DNA from: Bacteroidota bacterium
Lineage (GTDB): Bacteria; Bacteroidota; Bacteroidia; Flavobacteriales_F; PHOS-HE28
Direction of reading: 5' to 3'
Assembly (NCBI GenBank): GCA_023418095.1
Contig: JAEZDL010000056.1
Coordinates: forward strand, 1-27,376
Length of the DNA stretch: 27,376 nt
Shown here: piece by piece, positions 24,321 through 27,376 of the stretch
How the letters are laid out: each line of letters opens with the position of its first letter
How positions within the stretch are numbered: position 1 is the first letter of the stretch
Program-made: the position numbers and the translations under genes
The notes under the pieces: generated by a model
The model's input: the letters and a program-made list of their open reading frames with translations, nothing else
The model's database searches: none
Told to the model about the DNA's origin: nothing

Positions 24321-25613
24321 ATGGCTCCCGGGCGCATGGAGCAGATCGAGATCCTGAAAGGGGAGAGCTATCATTTCCTTTTGAAACTTCTTGTGGCCGC
24401 CGGGATCGGTTTTCTGGTGGGCATGGAGCGCGAACATGTGCGCCAGCGGCAGGGGCAGGGCCAGTTCGCGGGTGTGCGCACCTTCACGCTCATCTCCGTC
24501 TGCGGCTTCATTGCCGCCTATGTCGCGGAACACATGTACCAATGGACGTTCGTGGTGGTGCTCGCCGGATTCATGGCTCTGGTGATCGCGGCCTATGTGC
24601 ATATGGCGCGGAACGGAAGCCCGGGAGGCACCAGCGAGATCTCCAACATCCTTGTCTTTTTGCTCGGCGCGGTGGTGCATGCGGATGAAATGCTCTTTGC
24701 CGTTGTGGTCGCGGTGTTCATGGTTTTGCTTCTCTCTTTCAAGGTATCGTTGCATCGCTTCATTGGCAAGTTGAAGATGAACGAGCTGCGGGCGATCCTG
24801 CAATTCGTGGTGATATCCGCGCTGGTGCTGCCATTCCTGCCTGAAGATCGGTTCGGGCCCTATGAGGTGTGGAGCCTGAAGGAGATCTGGATCATGGTGA
24901 TCCTGGTCTCGGGGATCAGCCTGGTCGGTTACCTGCTCACCAAAGTGATGGGCGGAAAGGGAACGTTGGTCACGGGTATGGTCGGTGGATTGGTCTCCAG
25001 CACTGCGGTGACGCTGAGTTTCGCACAGAAGAGCAGCAAGTTCAAGGAGGCCGGAACGCGCAACTATGCGATCAGTATCCTGGCCGCATCCACGATCATG
25101 TTCCCGCGCTTGCTATTGATCCTTGCGGTGGTGGATCTGTCATTGGCGACAAAGCTCGCTTTGCCGATGTTGTTCTTCACGCTAGTGGGCGCAGTGGTCT
25201 CGCTAATCCTTCATCGATCGGGCACCGAGACCGATGATCGACCTCCGTTGGCTAACCCGTTGAATTTCCAGGGTGCGTTGAATTTCGCGTTGATCTTCGC
25301 TGCGGTGAAGTTGCTGGTGGCCTATGCAAGCGATCGGTTCGGCGAAACGGGAACGTATGTGGCGAGCGTTCTTTCCGGCCTTACCAACATGGATGCGATC
25401 ACGCTGAGCATGTCGCGGCTTTCAAATTCGGAGGAAGGGCTTCAGCTCGCAGCAAACGCGATCATATTGGCTTCGGTAGCGAACACGGTGATGAAATACC
25501 TGATCGTGGTGTTCATCGGAAGCCCGGCATTGAAGCGTGATGTTTCGATCGGTTTCGCGGCACTCGCACTTGCCGGCGCCGGCTGGTTCGTGGTCGATCA
25601 GTGGCTCATTTGA
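24321..25613 (+). CDS. MgtC/SapB-DUF4010 inner-membrane protein
   Basis: This 430-residue integral membrane protein has an N-terminal MgtC/SapB domain (GFLVGMEREH near residue 30-39, then FAGVRTFTLISVCG, as in the family) and a C-terminal DUF4010 domain (about 180-430) with GMVGGLVSSTAVTLSFAQ and LTNMDAITLSMSRL. About a dozen hydrophobic segments are visible. MgtC proteins are linked to magnesium homeostasis and regulation of the F-type ATPase, but the function of the DUF4010 fusion is not known. The start at 24321 has no ribosome binding site; the ATG at 24336 (MEQIEIL) is just as likely. The 112 bases upstream hold no gene. It ends 8 bases inside the convergent YdeI-type gene. Confidence 0.9.
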   Translation: MAPGRMEQIEILKGESYHFLLKLLVAAGIGFLVGMEREHVRQRQGQGQFAGVRTFTLISVCGFIAAYVAEHMYQWTFVVVLAGFMALVIAAYVHMARNGSPGGTSEISNILVFLLGAVVHADEMLFAVVVAVFMVLLLSFKVSLHRFIGKLKMNELRAILQFVVISALVLPFLPEDRFGPYEVWSLKEIWIMVILVSGISLVGYLLTKVMGGKGTLVTGMVGGLVSSTAVTLSFAQKSSKFKEAGTRNYAISILAASTIMFPRLLLILAVVDLSLATKLALPMLFFTLVGAVVSLILHRSGTETDDRPPLANPLNFQGALNFALIFAAVKLLVAYASDRFGETGTYVASVLSGLTNMDAITLSMSRLSNSEEGLQLAANAIILASVANTVMKYLIVVFIGSPALKRDVSIGFAALALAGAGWFVVDQWLI

Positions 25614-26142
25614 CCTTGTCCTTCCTTCGATCGGAAGGCTGCGATGCCTTGAACCAATCGTGTCCTTCCTCGAACCGTTTCAACGTCTCGGCCACGCGTT
25701 TAGCGCGGGTCTCCACGCTCTTGCCGCTGCTGATCCAATGGCAGATCCCGCGCCTTCGCCCGATCGTGATCCTTTCCCAACCGGCCTTGAATTCAGGGAT
25801 GAAATCCAGGGTTTCGGCCAACTCTTCCGGAACGTCAAGCTCGTCCTGATCCGGATTTCTGTAGATCTCCGCTTTCACTTTATCACCCTCACCGACCTTC
25901 AATTTCTTTCTCAACTCGCCGCTCAATGCGATCACATGCAGGCCGCTCTTCGTGGGCATCAATGACCGATCGATCTCCACGCCGTTCAGTTTCCCCTTGA
26001 TCCGCACTGCGGCGCGCGTGCCGAAAAGCTCCTGAACATCATGAGGAAATTCGATGAAATACCAAGCGCCTTTTATATCCGGCCGGATCACTTCAGCAGT
26101 GAAGCGCAAGACCTCAGGTTTCTTTGCGGCCATGAAAGGCAT
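25606..26142 (-). CDS. DUF1905 and YdeI/OmpD-associated domain protein
   Basis: This 178-residue cytoplasmic protein has an N-terminal DUF1905 domain (about 10-95, with GAWYFIEFP, AAVRIKGKLNG and GLHVIALSGELRKKL) and a C-terminal YdeI/OmpD-associated domain (about 110-165, containing WISSGKSVETRAKRVAETLKR). YdeI-type proteins have been linked to bacteriocin protection in Gammaproteobacteria; their function in Bacteroidota is unknown. Starts at 26142 and 26133 are both possible. It is the last gene of a minus-strand run after the SUI1-like gene, 36 bases downstream of that stop codon. The gap holds four GATC sites at exact 8-base spacing. Confidence 0.87.
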   Translation of the reverse strand: MPFMAAKKPEVLRFTAEVIRPDIKGAWYFIEFPHDVQELFGTRAAVRIKGKLNGVEIDRSLMPTKSGLHVIALSGELRKKLKVGEGDKVKAEIYRNPDQDELDVPEELAETLDFIPEFKAGWERITIGRRRGICHWISSGKSVETRAKRVAETLKRFEEGHDWFKASQPSDRRKDKVK

Positions 26143-26152
26143 CTCATTATCT

Positions 26153-26180
26153 GATCATCCGATCCTCTGATCTTCTGATC
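26153..26180. repeat. Four GATC sites at exact 8-bp spacing
   Basis: GATC occurs at 26153, 26161, 26169 and 26177, each preceded by CT or CC, so the gap between the SUI1-like gene and the YdeI-type gene is a short 8-bp tandem repeat. The last unit overlaps the SUI1-like stop codon. Confidence 0.8.
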
Positions 26181-26502
26181 AACCACCGGCTTTCTTCGCC
26201 TTATAGCCTTTTTCCGCAAGCCAGGCCAGCACTTTGTCGCGGTGATCGCCTTGCAGCAGGATCGCGCCATCCTTGGCATTGCCGCCGACGCCACATTTGC
26301 TTTTGAGCGATCGGCCAAGATCCTCCAGATCGGCTTCCTTGCCGATGAACCCTACGATCCGCGTTACTTCCTTGTTACCCTTCAACCGATCGAGGTGGAT
26401 CTTGAGGTTCTGTTGTTGCGGAGGAAGCGTGTCATCTTCCTTGTAACCACCGTTGGTGCTGTAAACAAGGCCTCCCATGCCGCTTGGCGGACGTTTTTTC
26501 AT
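26179..26502 (-). CDS. SUI1/eIF1-like translation factor (YciH type)
   Basis: This 107-residue protein begins with the short flexible leader containing GLVYST usual in bacterial SUI1 proteins. It ends in an SUI1 domain (about 35-100): LKGNKEVTRIVGF, LKSKCGVGGNAKDG and the terminal QGDHRDKVLAWLAEKGYK. Eukaryotic eIF1 and bacterial YciH bind the small ribosomal subunit and affect start-codon fidelity. The ATG at 26502 overlaps the HepT stop codon as ATGA, so its translation is coupled to a toxin gene. Open codons above this ATG belong to the hepT reading region in another frame. It is a complete gene of normal length. Confidence 0.92.
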   Translation of the reverse strand: MKKRPPSGMGGLVYSTNGGYKEDDTLPPQQQNLKIHLDRLKGNKEVTRIVGFIGKEADLEDLGRSLKSKCGVGGNAKDGAILLQGDHRDKVLAWLAEKGYKAKKAGG

Positions 26503-26840
26503 TGGTCTTTTGTTATCCAAACTTCCGCTTCCGATCGCAAGATCCCCAAATGTTTGCGCACAACCTCCCATACGATCTTATCATCCACATTATCGTAGGA
26601 ATGGATAAGCCGGTTCCGCATTCCAACGATCGCATGAGAACCGGCGATCTGAAGTTGCGGGTCTTCCTTCAGGAGTTTCCCGACCGCTTCACCGATAATG
26701 GCGAGACCACGTTCCACCGCCCGCTTGGTCTTCAGATCACGCCTGTAATCGTTCAGCGATGCGATGTCCGAAGTAAATCCCTCGATCTCGATGATCGCGT
26801 TCACGATATCAGACCAATACTTCGCCTTTCGATCCGTCAT
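26499..26840 (-). CDS. hepT: HepT-type ribonuclease toxin
   Basis: This 113-residue all-helical protein belongs to the HepT (DUF86) family, HEPN-domain ribonucleases that act as toxins. The catalytic and modification motif R-x4-H-x-Y is intact: Arg75, His80, Tyr82 in RNRLIHSY. In characterised pairs the partner MntA adds AMP to the tyrosine and blocks activity. The gene starts inside the end of the mntA-like gene (32-base overlap), the usual order with the antitoxin first. Its stop overlaps the ATG of the SUI1-like gene. All key residues are present, so it is probably active. Confidence 0.93.
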   Translation of the reverse strand: MTDRKAKYWSDIVNAIIEIEGFTSDIASLNDYRRDLKTKRAVERGLAIIGEAVGKLLKEDPQLQIAGSHAIVGMRNRLIHSYDNVDDKIVWEVVRKHLGILRSEAEVWITKDQ

Positions 26841-27162
26841 AGATCAACTGCTTCGTGCGCTCCACTTCGGCGCGCAGGTATGGATTGCGCAAACTGTCAT
26901 CGGTCAAAAGATCGACCGGTCGCTGTAAGATCTGTTCAAGGCCATTCCAAAGGTTGATCAGTAAGGCCCCCGCCTCTTCATCAGGTGCATCGATGTTGAC
27001 AAGAACATCCACGTCACTCTCCGGCCGGAATGGTCCGTGAACACTGCTTCCGAAAGCATACAAATGACTGACGCGATTCCGTGCCATCAAATTGATGAAT
27101 CCCGCTCTATCGCGGGCGATCAATTCCTTGAGCATGATCTCAAATATATGGGGATCGTACAT
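26809..27162 (-). CDS. mntA: MntA-type nucleotidyltransferase antitoxin
   Basis: This 117-residue minimal nucleotidyltransferase has the polymerase-beta-type motif G38-S39 followed by D50-x-D52 (DVDVLV), the G-S-x10-D-x-D signature of MntA proteins. These neutralise HepT by transferring AMP to its tyrosine. The ATG at 27162 (MYDPHIFEIM) is chosen because the open frame above it runs through repeat-like DNA and lacks family features; an ATG at 27132 is a second option. It is the first gene of a minus-strand run mntA-hepT-SUI1-ydeI. Confidence 0.9.
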   Translation of the reverse strand: MYDPHIFEIMLKELIARDRAGFINLMARNRVSHLYAFGSSVHGPFRPESDVDVLVNIDAPDEEAGALLINLWNGLEQILQRPVDLLTDDSLRNPYLRAEVERTKQLIYDGSKGEVLV

Positions 27163-27228
27163 GAATTTCGGTGGATCGGATCTTCCGCCAGGGATGGCAG
27201 CGACAGCCTGACGAAGCCGATGCGCAAG

Positions 27229-27264
27229 CCTCACCACCTTGCCCCCTCTCCAAAAGAGAGGGGA
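27229..27264. repeat. CT-rich hairpin resembling a dispersed Bacteroidota repeat
   Basis: CCCCTCTC (27243-27250) pairs perfectly with GAGAGGGG (27256-27263) around a CAAAA loop, preceded by CCTCACCACC. From memory, hairpins of the form CCTCACC...CCCCTCTCC...GGAGAGGGG are frequent dispersed repeats in Bacteroidota. Only one copy is in the window. It could also act as a weak terminator. Confidence 0.5.
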
Positions 27265-27346
27265 GATCTTCGTTGTGCCAGCGAGGAGGCGACCGCAGGA
27301 AGCCACCGCAGCGGCAACAACGGCCGCAGAGGCCAGGCAGCTACAG

Positions 27347-27376
27347 CCCTTCGACTTCGCTCAGGATAAACTCCCA
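27347..27376. repeat. CTTCGACTTCGCTCAG element at the window edge
   Basis: The motif CTTCGACTTCGCTCAG followed by GATAAACTCCCA runs into the end of the window. It resembles dispersed CTGAGCGAAGTCGAAG sequences seen in many Bacteroidota intergenic regions (recalled, not searched). The remaining bases 27163-27346 hold no gene I can support. Confidence 0.4.

Overview
The window looks like chromosomal DNA of a moderately GC-rich Bacteroidota bacterium, most likely Flavobacteriales-like. The evidence is two proteins with type IX secretion (T9SS) C-terminal sorting domains, a TonB receptor with an N-terminal carboxypeptidase-D-like domain, few Shine-Dalgarno sequences, and promoter-like TAnnTTTG boxes. 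I see no rRNA, tRNA, CRISPR array, phage gene, transposase or integrase. Coding density is high. The only stretch over 300 bases without a gene is 4982-5654.

Layout. At 95-1498 is a GlcD-type FAD oxidase, and at 1631-4981 a 1116-residue T9SS adhesin-like protein with a promoter in front and a strong terminator behind. The AT-rich gap 4982-5654 holds four copies (one decayed) of a 26-bp near-palindrome inside a diverged tandem duplication of about 300 bp. On the minus strand follow a dipeptidyl peptidase IV-like protease (5655-7859), a small outer-membrane protein (7950-8543) and a MORN/YwqK-repeat protein with about 19 repeats (8488-10101). A secreted protein of unknown function reads rightward at 10130-11668 and ends at a bidirectional terminator.

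From 16682 down to 11729 on the minus strand is a tightly packed five-gene operon: outer-membrane barrel, glycerophosphodiesterase lipoprotein, second barrel, calcineurin-like phosphoesterase, MFS transporter. It reads as an envelope phosphodiester-degradation and uptake unit. Divergent from it, a secreted sialidase-fold T9SS protein (16736-18181) is coupled through a GTGA overlap to a NUDIX hydrolase (18178-18639).

The clearest regulatory unit is at 18631-22432. A DtxR/MntR-type regulator and a ZIP transporter form a minus-strand operon. A TonB receptor diverges from them, and an inverted repeat of the DtxR type (TTTTAG-N6-CTAAAA) lies between. The regulator has Asp and Glu where iron-type DtxR has Met and Cys, which suggests a manganese-responsive import module spanning both membranes.

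The right third holds a protein with two internally duplicated winged-helix-like halves (22620-23300), an SdiA-regulated/phytase-like propeller lipoprotein (23336-24208), an MgtC-DUF4010 membrane protein (24321-25613) and a minus-strand operon of MntA antitoxin, HepT toxin, an SUI1/eIF1-like factor and a DUF1905-YdeI protein. The right edge (27181-27376) carries hairpin sequences that resemble dispersed repeats.

Throughout, GATC is strikingly over-represented (15 copies in the first 600 bases, 20 in 17221-17700), in coding and non-coding DNA alike. All functional statements rest on motifs read by eye; no database search was run.
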